Of a stretch of 64,000 nt of DNA, positions 22,420 to 33,478 are shown piece by piece (within the stretch, counting starts at the first letter, position 1; every line of letters begins with the position of its first letter). The notes below the pieces were generated by a model that did not search any database, had not been told where the DNA came from, and saw nothing but the letters and a program-made list of their open reading frames with translations. Origin of the DNA: Gymnopilus junonius. Lineage: Eukaryota; Basidiomycota; Agaricomycetes; Agaricales; Galerinaceae. The DNA lies in the NCBI GenBank assembly GCA_015501075.1, contig JADNYJ010000099.1:62001-126000 (forward strand), given 5' to 3'. Both the position numbers and the translations under genes were made by a program.

Positions 22420-25400
22420 ATGGCTTCGTCGCAGGCTTTGCCGGAGCCCATGAACTCCTCGCCTCATCATTCGAAAGTGAAGGTCACTATAACCCTACCA
22501 GATCCAACCTTTGTCGCTGGTGCACATGTCTCGGGCAAGATGGAGATGGAATGTCGAGCAGACCGAGGGCTAGGCATCGGGATTATGATGGTTGAATTGT
22601 TCGCCATTCAAGGCATGTCATGTTGAACTTTTACACCTCACAAGTTTGCTGACCATGTGTACGTTTAGAATTGACTTCTAGAGACCATTCTGCGACGTCA
22701 ACATTCTTGCATACCCGCCGCCTATTTCAGGGCGAAGGTCTTCCACCTTCAAATGCAGTTCAAGCGCATACCATGCCCGGAGACCCTCCTTTACCCCAAC
22801 ACTATTACCAGGCACGCAGAGGTCGATCTACGTTCCTCTTCCATATCCCTATCCCTGCATCATCACCATCTGCCCTCTCTTTTGGATCCGGATTGGCCAA
22901 AGTACGTTATGAGTTGCGTGCAAGCGTTGGTGTATATTGGAAAAATGAAAAACGTCTCGTCATCGACAAACATGACATTGACGTCGTGGAGTCCTTTCCC
23001 TACAATGACGTTCTGATGGGCAAGATCCCAGAAGCCATCGTGGTTGGCGAAAATGGCAAGATATGGATGCAAGGCAGGATTGTTGGCAGTGTCGTCGAGG
23101 CAGGCGGAGTTGCTTGTTTAGAACTACAGGTCAAAAATCATTCTAACAAGAAGGTGCATTTTTTCCTTCTATCTCTGTGCTCGGATATTGAGTTCAAGTT
23201 AAGAATTCGGGTTTAACGTTGGCTCTTACTCGAACTCTGTATTTGACAGGCTCTACGACAGGGCAACAAGCTCCGGTTCAGATTTCCGACACCCTTACAA
23301 CAGTTCCCTTTCGAGGTCCCGAATACATCATACCTCCAGGAGCTGAAGGCATAGCAAACCTAGTCTTTGATGTTCCGAAGCATGCCAGAGGCGTTAGAGG
23401 CGGAACTTTGGACGGAGACGGAGACGGCCCTCGTTACACTGAATCTCTTTTCGAGATTCGGTGCAAGTTGAGGTTAGGTTGATTATGGGCATGGGCAGGT
23501 ACGGTCAATCTATAACCTTCATGTAAAGACTTGTTTTCTGACAATCGTGGCAGCAAAGATATTTTGTTGGAAGTACCTGTCGAAATCATCCACCCTTTGG
23601 CTATGCCCCCTGTGGAGCAGGTCCCGGGCCCGTATGCACAATCATATTCCGCGCCAGAACCTTCCGTCGCCGTGCCACCGGTCAATTCATCACCTTACTT
23701 CGACTACAATGCATATTACGCTGCACATCCCATGTCACCGGCTCCAGCCGCAGTGCCAATGCAAGTGCCCATTCCATACTTCGACCCTTCGCAGAATCAA
23801 GTTTGGCTACCACCTCCACCCTCGATACCCTTATCAAGTATACCTCCTGGATACCCATACGCGTCACCTTCTCCATTTCAACCTGAATCATACCAACCTG
23901 TCGTCCCACCTTACACACAGCCCTATTACACGCCTCAGAGTCCCTTACATCAGCAGCAGAGCTTGGCTCCTCCGTTGGTACCTGTCGGCAGTGTAGGGTA
24001 TACTCCTCGTCCTTCGAGCGCGGGGCCTGTTATCTCGGCCTCACAAATTCCTCAGTCTGTAGTTACAGGCCTGCCTCCTCCTTCATCAAACCACTTACTT
24101 CCTCTTAACGAAGTAAGCCTTGCACAAGCAGCAGTGGCTGCGCCTCTCGAGCCCGAAGTTGGCAAAGGCGAGCGTGCATCACGTATTGCCCAGCACTTGA
24201 GAATATCGTCCAGGAATCGATCGGTTTCTCCTCAAAGTCATCGTTACCCCCTTCCTGGTACCCTGCTACACGTCAACGAGTCCTACGTCCGAGATATATC
24301 TAGCGTGGGTGCTTCTGCCGGAGCATCTTCAGCTGCACCATCTAGGCCTATTCAAATTCGCCAACTTCCCCATCCGCCAGGTTTATCAAGGGGCGAGAAC
24401 TTGTCACTCTCACCTCCAACAGCTGAGGCTATGGTGCATTCACCACGTCCGCAGCTTACACCAAAACATTCTTTCACTCGCGATCCTGTCCTTGGGACTA
24501 TGTCAAAGAGCGAAAGAGTTGAAGAACTGGAGAAAATGGCGGCTGAGGTCAACGGAAAGAGCCAAGACCTGTCGGGCGACTTGCCTAGAGAAGCGTTGCA
24601 GCGGCAACCTAATGAGAATGGAAACAAAGGAAAGGCTCACCCGGTTGAGGTTGGGTTCAATGTTAACAAGACGTTACCTGGCCCGCCAGTGCCCTCTGGC
24701 AAATTTATTTCCCATTTTCCTAGCCGTGCGAGGGCAGATCAGTATTTTGCGAACCAGGATCGCCCCTTGCTGGAAACTGCGCCACTTCCATCGGACCAAA
24801 CGCCTCCCACGCCTGCTCTTCTCGCTGTGTTGCCATCCCGCAGAAATGATAGGAATGAGCTGAGGGCTGAGAGTGGTCTCGATGCTCTTGAACGACGCCT
24901 TTTGGCAGAGGTCGGCACTCGCAAATTTGACACCAACAATGACCCAAGGCCAGGCTTGAATGCCATTTTGCCTATCGACACGGACTCAGTCCACGCAGAA
25001 CAGTTGCCATACCTATTCCTGTAAAAAGTCCTGAGCCACTGCATGACTCTGCCATCTCCAGTTTGACCCTTGCTGGCGGTCTCGCTGGCGACGATTCCGA
25101 CGGTGAATTTGATGGGCGTACACACAAGGCAGGGTCACAAGCGGGTTCACTTGATGAGAAAGAGGGGCTGAATGGGCTGCATCGTCACATGAAGGAAAAG
25201 GCTGAAGTCAGCACACCTATCAAGATGATGGAGAGGGAAATAGAAGCACGGGATAGAGGCAGACAATACGACAGCTCAGATGAGTTGGAGAAAAGTAAAG
25301 GGAAGGAGAAGAGTAAGGAGGGCAGGGCGAGTGGGAAGAAGAAGGACCGTTCAAACACGAAGTCGGCTGCGAAGGGACGAGTGGCTGCTTGGTTGGGTCG

Positions 25401-26927
25401 AATTGACCCTGATGTTCCGCCTCAAGAGGAAAACATTCCTCCCAGCCCCAGTGTTGTGCTGAATTCGCCCTCGTTTGATAGGGTTGATGACGACCAGTTT
25501 GGGAAACCTTCCTCTTCATCTGCTCCTGTCAAGGAAGGGCTTCCCAGTGTCGAACCCGCCCTTGAGCCTCAGAATGGTGTATCAGCTCCTCCCAATCCGC
25601 GTTCATCAGGATTCGTTCCAATCGCGACACTCAAAAGAGAAACGATCCAAGCGCGTCCTTTGATTTCAAGGGATGCAACTGTTGTCGAGGAAGCGATGAG
25701 GGTGCAATACATCTGGTCATCATCTGAGAAAACTCCAGTTATCCCAGCGCAGTCGATGCCCCAGTTCCTTAGAGATCATCCTCCGGCACCCGCGCCCATG
25801 TCAATCAGAACTGATCGGCGGGTATCGCCTCCATCAGCTAAACCACCACCGCCAGATCCGAAAACAAAACCTTTGTCGTATTCGGCAGCAGCTCGAAATG
25901 CCTGGAAGCAGGACATTTCCAAGGCTGCGGTTGTCGCCCCGCATCACCATCATCACCTCCTAACAAGACACCTCCGAGGAAGGTACAACAGTCAGGTCGG
26001 ATCCAGTATGCTTTCTCGCCTCCCAAACCTGTTGATCCTGAAGTCAAATATGACATACGTTCCGCACGTGGTGGTAGAGGTGGCAAGGTCACCGCTGTTG
26101 CTAATCTTTGGGCATCTGGAGCTGTCAATGACCGTGAATCGAAGGACAAGGAGGTGCCCAAACGTCTGAACACCGTTGTCGAAACACTTCACCTTCCCCG
26201 TCTCAGCCTCTTCGTACAGAGCGCAAGTTGTTCTCGGCTGCTGTAATGACTCCTGTTCCTCCAAAGCAAGTACATGTGACGTCTGACAGTGGCGCCAACG
26301 TGCTCAGACCTGCGATTGCCAATGGCGTCAAGGCGTCAAAACAGACTGAAGTCCAGAACGTCGGGATGTACGTGATATACACCGTGAACCCAAGCCCGAG
26401 TCCAAACCCCTGCCGAGAAAGATACCATAGCAACCAACCTTAATCCTCTGCTGGATCGTTCTGGTGGTCTTCATGCGGGAAAGGCAGCCAATCAACAGAT
26501 GCTCTTGTGCAAAAAAGACCAGAATGGCCATGTCTAGCCCGTTGTATGGAAAGATTACGCCTAACAGTTTTCAACACCTAGTTCGTCTGAACCCACCAAG
26601 TTCCACAACCTCGTCGTGAAGGGTGTGAAGCCGGTCATCAAGGGAGCATCTAATCCAGTGGCAGCGGTCGTGTCGTCCTCTCATGCTGTGCCGACCCTTT
26701 CCACTACTGCCTCGCTTGCTCGACCGGCTGGCCAGGCCTCTGCTGCCCAGAGGAACGCAAGACCTGTCAAGCTGCCGACCGCGCTGTCAGCGCCCACCGT
26801 GTCATCTGGATCGTCGCCAGAACCACCGCGTCCTGTTTCTCCTAGCAAACCTCCTGATCTGGCCTTTGGCCAAGCACGTCTTAGGGACCTTATCAAGAAA
26901 TATCAAGGACAAGGACAAAAGACATAG
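22420..26927 (+). CDS. alpha-arrestin-like protein with a long disordered Pro/Ser-rich tail; several one-base frame breaks
   Basis: Alpha-arrestins (ART/Rod1 group) are adaptors that bring Rsp5-type ubiquitin ligases to membrane cargo. Exon 1 (22420-22612) opens MASSQALPEPMNSS, then SKVKVTITLPDPTFVAGAHV and GIGIMMVELFAIQ. A GC-AG intron (GCATGT donor at 22613) joins ELTSRDHSATSTF. The arrestin fold continues through RGRSTFLFHIPIP, YELRASVGVYW, LELQVKNHSNKK, LTLALTRTLYL, VPFRGPEYIIPPGAEGIANL and SKDILLEVPVEIIHPLAMPP. After this comes a tail of roughly 1000 residues with tyrosine/proline repeats, charged stretches (LEKSKGKEKSKEGRASGKKK), DIRSARGGRGGKVTAVANLW and a C-terminal RLRDLIKKYQGQGQ. The conserved frame is interrupted at about 23480, 25009, 25938, 26163 and once more between 26340 and 26410, each time consistent with one missing base. 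The identity of the arrestin part is clear; whether the locus is functional depends on those sites. Confidence 0.88.
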
Positions 26928-27642
26928 CCTGTTTGATCTGATTCTTTTTTCCTTCTTATCATCAATCAATGGAGATGACGTCCGAATGCAATCTGTTCCC
27001 AACATTATTTATATCTTTTTTTTTTTGATTTCTGTATCTTGCTTTCATCTTTTCGTCTTCATTCGCTCCATCTTTCGCGGATTTTTGATGCATTGACTCA
27101 ACTGTTGCTGTAATGAATCTTATAACGAACCTGTAATGACCGAGCTTTAAAAATGGAAATCCCATTGAAACATGATCATGATCATAGATAGAGGCGCTGG
27201 AACTTTTACATCAAAATCGGCGGTGAAGGTGGTATAATCAACAAGTGAGGCTTGCCAGATAAGCAAGTAATTATGGAGGATGGGGGCTTGACTAGGAGAA
27301 GGTAGTAAATTGTACAATCAGAAGGTCAATAATCGAATCTATGTGGCAGTGAGGTAGTACATATGCGAAATGAAAGCAAAGAGGGGAGCAGGGCAGTAGC
27401 GTAAGCAGGCAGTAGGCTGCTGGGTCGTATTATAATTTACACCAAGAATATGAAAGAGGAATGGGACCAAGATAGAGAATTACTGTGTGACGTCTGTTAA
27501 GATATCAATGTGGAACTGACGCCAATCGATTTTCGAGGGCGCATCCCATTCATCATGATCTTCAAGGATGGGCTCGCTGGCCATGCTCGGCTCTTCCTCC
27601 AAAATCAAGAAAAAGTCGATTTTTCGTTACTTGAATTGCGGG

Positions 27643-28389
27643 CTAGTGGATATTGCAATGATGAACGTCGAGATCGAGAAGGAAGGGGCATAGTTTGGAT
27701 GGAGGTTGGCCGCTCTCTCCGAGTAGTGAAGAGGAGCGACGACCTTGAAGAGCCTGTGAGGGAAGGAAAGATTCGCGTCTGGGTGTTCCAGATGGTGACG
27801 GCGAGTTTTCTGTCGACGAGAGATCGATGAACATCGATGAAGCGTCGGGTGACGAGGAGAAGGGGTCGATTGGCCGAGGAAGGGAGCTGAAAACGGAACA
27901 AGGGAGACAGCATGAGAAAGTGGATACAAGAAATAGTGCGATATGAACTCGAATTACCTTCCATTGGGAGCCGAAGGGCCGCCGGCACTAATCCACACTT
28001 CTCCTTTCGAAGATTCCTCAGAGGGCCTGAATATTCTCGAGCTCCTGCTGCTTCTCCTGGAAGACCTTGAGGTTTCATCCCACGAAGTTGGGAACGATGC
28101 GGTCGAACAGTCGCGATGAGAACGAAATGAAGGATGACCGTCGTCCTCTGCTCCTCTCACGGCTATTTTGGTGTGATACAACGGAAGCCGAACTCTCAAC
28201 CAGCATCGACGCTGGTCGTCGATCTCGTCGTTCGCTGGACCTTGAGAACCAGGGGTTGACACCATCGGCACGGTCCAGCTGGCTGCGATGTGTGGAGAGA
28301 CGCCGGGACGTCACCGCGCGAAACCCAGACGTGAAGAAATCTGAGTAACCCCGTACGTTATTGTTGTTGGGCGCCTGCATCTCCAGCAA
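27643..28389 (-). CDS. hypothetical Ser/Arg-rich protein, two exons, one frame break
   Basis: The minus strand starts MLEMQAPNNNNVRGYSDFF at 28389 and reads a Ser/Arg-rich protein through RLFDRIVPNF. At about 28077-28082 the frame must move by one base to continue as DETSRSSRRSSRSSRIFRPS and GEVWISAGGPSAPNGR. A GTAATT donor and a TTTTCAG acceptor lead to SLPRPIDPFSSSPDASSMFI and a stop at 27643. The composition suggests an intrinsically disordered, possibly phosphorylated protein. No domain is recognised. The frame break resembles those in PTPA, uL30m and arrestin (a G run one base short). Confidence 0.42.
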
Positions 28390-29471
28390 GAGGGGAAAGG
28401 AGGAGAAAAGGCAGGAGGAAGGGCAGGGCGGTTTGTGGAGAACAATGGTGGGGACAATAAATGAAAGACGGGAGGTGTTGTCCGGTTTAAAAGTGGTTTC
28501 TATAAGACCCGGAAGGGACCCTGTATGTGTGGCGGTGACGTCGACAGGATTAATATCCGCACCCCCAAGAGGGGAAAAGTGTGAATTAAAATGGTCACGG
28601 GCCCCGTGTCGGTCGCTTGGCCGTTGATGTCAAGGGTCCCTATAATAGAGTACACCGATCTCCGTCCGGCGTCACCACAGAAATAATCACTAATCGACAA
28701 CACAATTAGTTACGGCGAGTTGTCGAACAGAGTTTTTTTGTATTTCTGACTCTTTCGTTGCTCTGCACGTCTGCGACTGGCTGGTTAAGTGTCATGTAGG
28801 ATCATGTAAATTGTAATGTCTAATACAGGGACTACAAACGCACCATGGCCGACAAGCACCATTTGGTCAAACCGATTATCAGCAGGAAGAGTTAATTCGG
28901 TGGTTCCAAAAAAAGATCGGGTGCGTGTAGTAATTCGACCTGATCATTTGGTCCGTTTCATGATAATTGATGGCAAAAACAGAAGAGATGCCCATAAATC
29001 AAATGCGTACTTTGCGATACTGGACTGCAATATGGTCAAAACGCCTGCAGCTGTTGGCAGCGCTCATCATCTAACAAACGGAGAATCATTGGCCGTTGCT
29101 CGTCTTCCTTTCGTGCATTGTTCGTTCTAAACATAAGCCCTGCGACAGGGACCTGAAAACCGCCGGTAACTCTCACTCGCTCTCGCGCTAGTGCGCTGTG
29201 CAAATATAAGCACCCATTCAATTGCTTCGGGCTGGGAATCGGACTTCTTTTTACTCTTGAAGATGAATGAATTGCTCGGTCTGAGCGGACCAGAGGCGCA
29301 GCGCGCGGTGTGTTCAGAACACAATTTGAGGAATAATTAGCTTTGCTTGTATAGATGAGTTTCCCTATGGTTATTGGTTCGAAGAGTGAACAATGGGGTC
29401 TGGGGTCGAGTTCGGTCCTCGAATGAGTCATGATGAGGCCGCGGATGATATTTTTAATCAACGCGTCTACC
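28390..29471. other. no gene recognised
   Basis: About 1.1 kb between two minus-strand genes. A plus-strand frame at 28816-29130 (MSNTGTTNAPWPTSTIWSNR) has no supporting signal. No repeats noted. Confidence 0.4.
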
Positions 29472-30146
29472 CTACACGGAAAGATGTGAACAGCGCGATG
29501 TCGGTGACAACGGCTGCGCCCAAGGCAGACTGATCCTTACAGCTTCTGAAGATTTTCTTCCGGCTTTCTGCGCCTGTGCTTCTTTTCGACGGAAACAATC
29601 ATTTTCAGGAAGGCGAAGTCTCTTGCAATTGAGTTCCATATCAATCATGGCCTGTGCGTCCTCCCTGTGCTCTTTCCCGTTTCTGTATACGTTGAAAGCA
29701 ATTTGTTCTGTGCATTGTCTATTATCGTAGATTTAGTCTCAAAATGACTGAAAAAGGACGAAATGTACCTACAAACTGAGGGACTAATATAAGGTGATGA
29801 AGAAGCAGTACAAGGGCCGTGTGATACGCATGATGATCTGGGAAACTGAAGTGGAGACTGGCAAGTGAACGCCAAAGCCACAGGAATAAAAAAGGAATAC
29901 CTACTGCAGTTGCACGTAACGATTTGGCATCACGGTAGCGAATACGTCCGTCATTCGCCCGTCTTTCATCATCAATGACATGCTTTGCCATCTGGTGAAA
30001 CGTGCTTGACAAGTTGCCCTGAGGCTAAAAGGCGGGAAAATAAGCATTTAATCTACTCCGAAAATAAAGAATGACGCTTTACCTGCGCTCAGAATGCAAA
30101 ACGGCAAAGAAATGATCAGGAACATCACCATTACCCCACAACGCAT
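29472..30146 (-). CDS. hypothetical small protein with an N-terminal signal-like segment, three exons
   Basis: The minus-strand ATG at 30146 gives MRCGVMVMFLIISLPFCIL, a hydrophobic signal-peptide-like start, followed by a GTAAAG donor. Exon 2 reads FHQMAKHVIDDERRANDGRI and RYRDAKSLRATAV to a GTATTC donor, and exon 3 continues in phase as EQIAFNVYRNGKEHREDAQA, MIDMELNCKRLRLPE and a charged tail, stopping at 29472-29474. The exon 2/3 junction is phase-consistent; the exon 1/2 junction is off by one base, so either exon 1 differs or a base is missing. The product (about 140 residues) would be secreted or ER-anchored. I do not recognise the family, but the charged helix-rich body looks like a real conserved protein rather than chance. 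Confidence 0.48.
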
Positions 30147-30575
30147 CGCGTCAGTGTCAGGAGATTAGAGAGCGTTTAAATTTAACACGACATCTCGCCC
30201 CTTTCGCTTTCTCTTTTTCCTTTTGCACTTTGCGAGGAACAAGGGCTTTCGCGCGCTTTATCCGTATGAAACCGCATCCGCCCCGTATCGTAGCCCATGA
30301 GGTCAAAAAGAGGTCAGAAGGCATGGTTTTCCCAAGTGTCTCTCATGATGTATTGTGGAGTTGCAGAGTTCATCAAACTGTAGGAATATTTTAGGAAAGG
30401 AAGCTCTCCGCGAGTGCGCGGTGGGGACGTACATCTGTATGACCGACAGCCGAAAGCTCTATAGATAGAGGTATAGGATCTTTGCGTCGTGAATGCGGAG
30501 GGGCCGTCTGCCAATAATGTCAGCTTAAAGTCGCCGAGCCCCGATCAAGTTGATGTTGAGTGAAGATAGATAAGT

Positions 30576-30788
30576 ATGGTTCAGTCAGCGCCTAGCGGGC
30601 GAGTACGAAGATCTTTGGAGCTCAAGGACAAGAAAATGATCGACATGTCCGAACTGTCCTTGGACAACATTATTTTTGGCCCGGCTGGCGAAGAGCGAGA
30701 GTTGAGGGCGGGACGTGAGGCTGATGATCACCCGTATGAATCAAATCATATAGAAGCACTTAGAAAGATGGATAGCAGAGTGGGCTGA
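30576..30788 (+). CDS. small hypothetical ORF, 70 codons
   Basis: MVQSAPSGRVRRSLELKDKK continues through MIDMSELSLDNIIFGPAGEE to a TGA at 30786-30788. It is a charged, soluble-looking peptide with no recognised motif. It lies in the gap between a minus-strand unknown gene and COA6. No intron is needed. It is listed because the composition is protein-like; support is weak. Confidence 0.28.
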   Translation: MVQSAPSGRVRRSLELKDKKMIDMSELSLDNIIFGPAGEERELRAGREADDHPYESNHIEALRKMDSRVG

Positions 30789-31106
30789 GTAGAAAAGAAT
30801 AGATGAAACCCACATAGACGGTGAAATCTTCAAGAGGGGTCCGACGGCGGCGGGCGAATCGATGCGAGAGTTGTGTATAATTCAATCACGAAAAACGGAA
30901 TCGCAAACCCATGGGAAGGAAAATATTTTGAGAAGATGCAGCTTGATTAATGATAATACATGGCTTGTTGGGGTTTATACAAATGCTATTTGGATATGCC
31001 ACGGGTAATGAATAAGCATTTGAATTGGAGGCACCGAGAAAGCAGCTACGAAATTACCGTAATTAAAAAGAATGGGGGTACACGGTGTGCCACCACTTGT
31101 AGATTA

Positions 31107-31465
31107 TTATTTTCTGGCAGCTTGATTCTGCTCATTGGCTCGTGCAAGCCTGTCCTTTTGCGCTTCAGCAATGACACGACGCTGATTAAAATATTCAATC
31201 TGAGGGAAACGGGTAAAAACGAAAACCCATTAGCAAATTCAGAGAAAGAAGTCGATCCAAAAGATAGACATGCCCAGCTTTTCGCGCAGCTGCCTTCATA
31301 CAGCTTCTTCTCCTTTGAGCAAGCGTTTCCCTCCTCGCCTGCTTTCACCACCCCGGCGCGGTCTAAACACGCGAAATACGCGTCTCTGGTCTCCCAACAC
31401 TTCTGTCGATTCTCTCTTGAAGGGGCAGAGGTATCTTCCTTGCTGGGGCTGGAGAACCAACCCAT
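31107..31465 (-). CDS. COA6: cytochrome c oxidase assembly factor 6 (CHCH/COX6B-like)
   Basis: Coa6 is a small intermembrane-space protein that helps deliver copper to Cox2 during complex IV assembly. The minus-strand exon 1 (31465-31274) reads MGWFSSPSKEDTSAPSRENR, then KCWETRDAYFACLDRAG and ACSKEKKLYEGSCAKSW: Cys at 23, 33, 49 and 60, that is CX9C followed by CX10C as in Coa6/Cox12 relatives. Exon 2 (31199-31107) adds IEYFNQRRVIAEAQKDRLAR and a short tail to TAA. The intron has a GC donor (GCATGT) and a CTCAG acceptor. The start is 142 bp from the start of the divergent BTB gene, so the two share an upstream region. Confidence 0.93.
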
Positions 31466-31607
31466 GGTAGGGCGCAAGAACGAGGTCGATGATGATGGTA
31501 AGACGGGAAGGAGAGGGCCAACAAAATTCCCACCTGCATTGTGCTGACGGAAAAGGAAATGCCAGAAACCCTTTGCTGCCACCACCTTGTAGCCTCGCCG
31601 TCCGACC

Positions 31608-32614
31608 ATGGATGGGCAGCCTTCGTCCTCGAAGACCAGGCCAGGAGGAACTGAGATACCCATTGTTCGACACCCGGAGTTTTACTTCCCAGATGGGTCT
31701 ATTGTGATGATTGTAGAGCGAACAGCATTTCGTGTTCATCAGTCAATCCTAGCCCGCCATTCGGAGGTGTTTGCAGCGCTCTGGGATGTTCCTCAGCCAA
31801 GGAACACAGACCTATACGATGGGTGTCCAAAGGTTGAGCTACAAGGCGATTCTTTGAATGATTTTATGGACGTGATGAGGGTCCTTTACGACGTATTGTA
31901 AGTTCCTCCTTTTGGCCCCTCTTTTACTCCAAGTTCAGAGGTAAACTCTCTAGTTATTTTGACAAGATAAAGCCAGAAACAAACCTGTCGGCCCTCATCA
32001 AGTTTATCTCTGGCATTTTGAGGATCAGCACAAAGTATAGCATGAACCAGCTGCGCAACAAGTGCATCTCCGTCATCCAGGATAAATTCCCTTCTACCCT
32101 GAAAGGCTGCGACGATGTCCTGTCCAGAGGCATCCAGTATGTTCCTTCCGAAATTGTCCGCATCATCCCCTTGGCAAGGGAGACCATTGTACCCAAAGTC
32201 CTCCCCTGGGCGTTCTATCTCTGCACACACATCCCAGTAGACGAGATCATGGCTAACAATGTCCTCGAGTGGCGCGACAAAGCCCTCTGCCTCGCTGGAA
32301 AAGAGCATCTATGGGAGATGCAAAAGACCCTCACCCATACTTTCCTCCTCGACTTCAAACAAAGCCCGACATGTACCACTGGATGCCAAATGCGCGTGCC
32401 AAGGAACCTCAAGCTGAACGACATCGAAAGTATCAGGGACAGCCCACATCCTCTTCAGGAGTATACCGACTGGAAGTCGCTGATGCTTTGCGTCAAGTGC
32501 CAGCAGGCGTTCGAAGCTCAACATAAGGATGGAAGGGAGAAGGTATGGCAAATGTTGCCTAGCATATTCCATCTTGGAACTTGGGACGATATCTGCAAAG
32601 ACCAGTCTGCTTAG
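31608..32614 (+). CDS. BTB/POZ domain protein (basidiomycete-expanded family)
   Basis: ATG 31608 leads to IVRHPEFYFPDGSIVMIVE and FRVHQSILARHSEVFAALWD, the standard basidiomycete BTB opening (substrate displayed, hydrophobic, RVHxxxLxxxSxxF). Exon 1 ends at 31897 with a GTAAGT donor; exon 2 from 31954 continues YFDKIKPETNLSALIKFISG, ILRISTKYSMNQLRNKC, a helical region, and two Cys pairs (CTTGC; CVKCQQAF) before TAG at 32614. BTB proteins dimerise and often act as adaptors of Cullin-3 ligases; the large Agaricomycete family has no assigned substrates. About 320 residues and intact. The product is probably cytosolic or nuclear. Confidence 0.9.
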
Positions 32615-33297
32615 ATATTCAGGACACCATTCAGGTATGTCGCTTGACTCACGAACGATTCTGGTTGCCATTTCTTACTGCGTTTCTTTTTTATGTGCAG
32701 TTAACTGTTTGCCTGCTACATTTCCCCATGGCCATTGCTTCAACCTCGCGATTGACGCTGCTCGTGCCCAGTCACTTTTCTTAATCTGTCACTTTTGATT
32801 TAGGTATTGTACTCTATCCCTACTAGCTAACCCTCGTTCTTGTACATGTATGAACCGGATGTAACCATTAGACTTCTTTCAATTGCTGTGTTGTAATAAT
32901 ATAACCGATTTTTTTTCATAGAAAAACAAGAAAGTTTACGCCAGCCACGACAGCAGTTCAGGTCTTTTTCGCAACCCAGAATTGATAGGAAAGGATGTGC
33001 AGGAACACGGATAAATCAATTACGGTCATGAGGTGGCGGGTCCTGATTAGGTAGCACAGCCACACCTTTTTGTTTTCAACCTCAACAACATGCTCGACCG
33101 ACGTCGACTCGTTGCTCCTGTGGGTGACCTCGCTGCTTTGATTTCCATAGCAACATAAAGGGTATGTTATCTTTGCATGGCCCCATCGATGCAACATAGG
33201 CGCTTACTTGTTTTCTAGTCTCTTTTTCAATGTAGTGCTATTGTGTAGGCTCCGCGACGGTACCTGAGACACGCTTTATGACACGCCCGACAAAAGG

Positions 33298-33316
33298 ATG
33301 TCCAGGCGACGGACAT
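33298..33316. promoter_or_regulatory. conserved palindrome ATGTCC-N7-GGACAT upstream of A1
   Basis: ATGTCCAGGCGACGGACAT is a perfect 6-bp inverted repeat with a 7-bp spacer, 163 bp before the A1 start codon. The same core occurs at 37815 and 45751 at matching places in the other units. It may be a dimeric zinc-cluster-type factor site; the factor is unknown. Confidence 0.5.
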
Positions 33317-33383
33317 AGTACGCGGACCTGCTTCCAACAATAGCTTTACGCCCATAAACTACCATGCGACCTTTATCGTCGTT

Positions 33384-33391
33384 CATAAAAG
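33384..33391 (+). promoter_or_regulatory. TATA-like box of A1
   Basis: CATAAAAG lies 88 bp before the A1 start and is kept at the same place in unit 2 (38136) and unit 4 (45849), followed in all by TGGCA and a pyrimidine-rich leader. Confidence 0.5.
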
Positions 33392-33478
33392 TGGCAACTT
33401 ACTGGTTTCAACTTTTGTCGCAACATATTCTCCTCACAAGACCGCTATTCATCGACTACCCTCACTCTTACACGCGAC

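Noticed and set aside
23434..25519. Several minus-strand frames opposite the arrestin gene
   Set aside because: They are shadows of the plus-strand arrestin exons and lack any family features.
28816..29130. Plus-strand 104-codon frame MSNTGTTNAPWP
   Set aside because: No splice context, no motif and no neighbour relation; kept only as unassigned.
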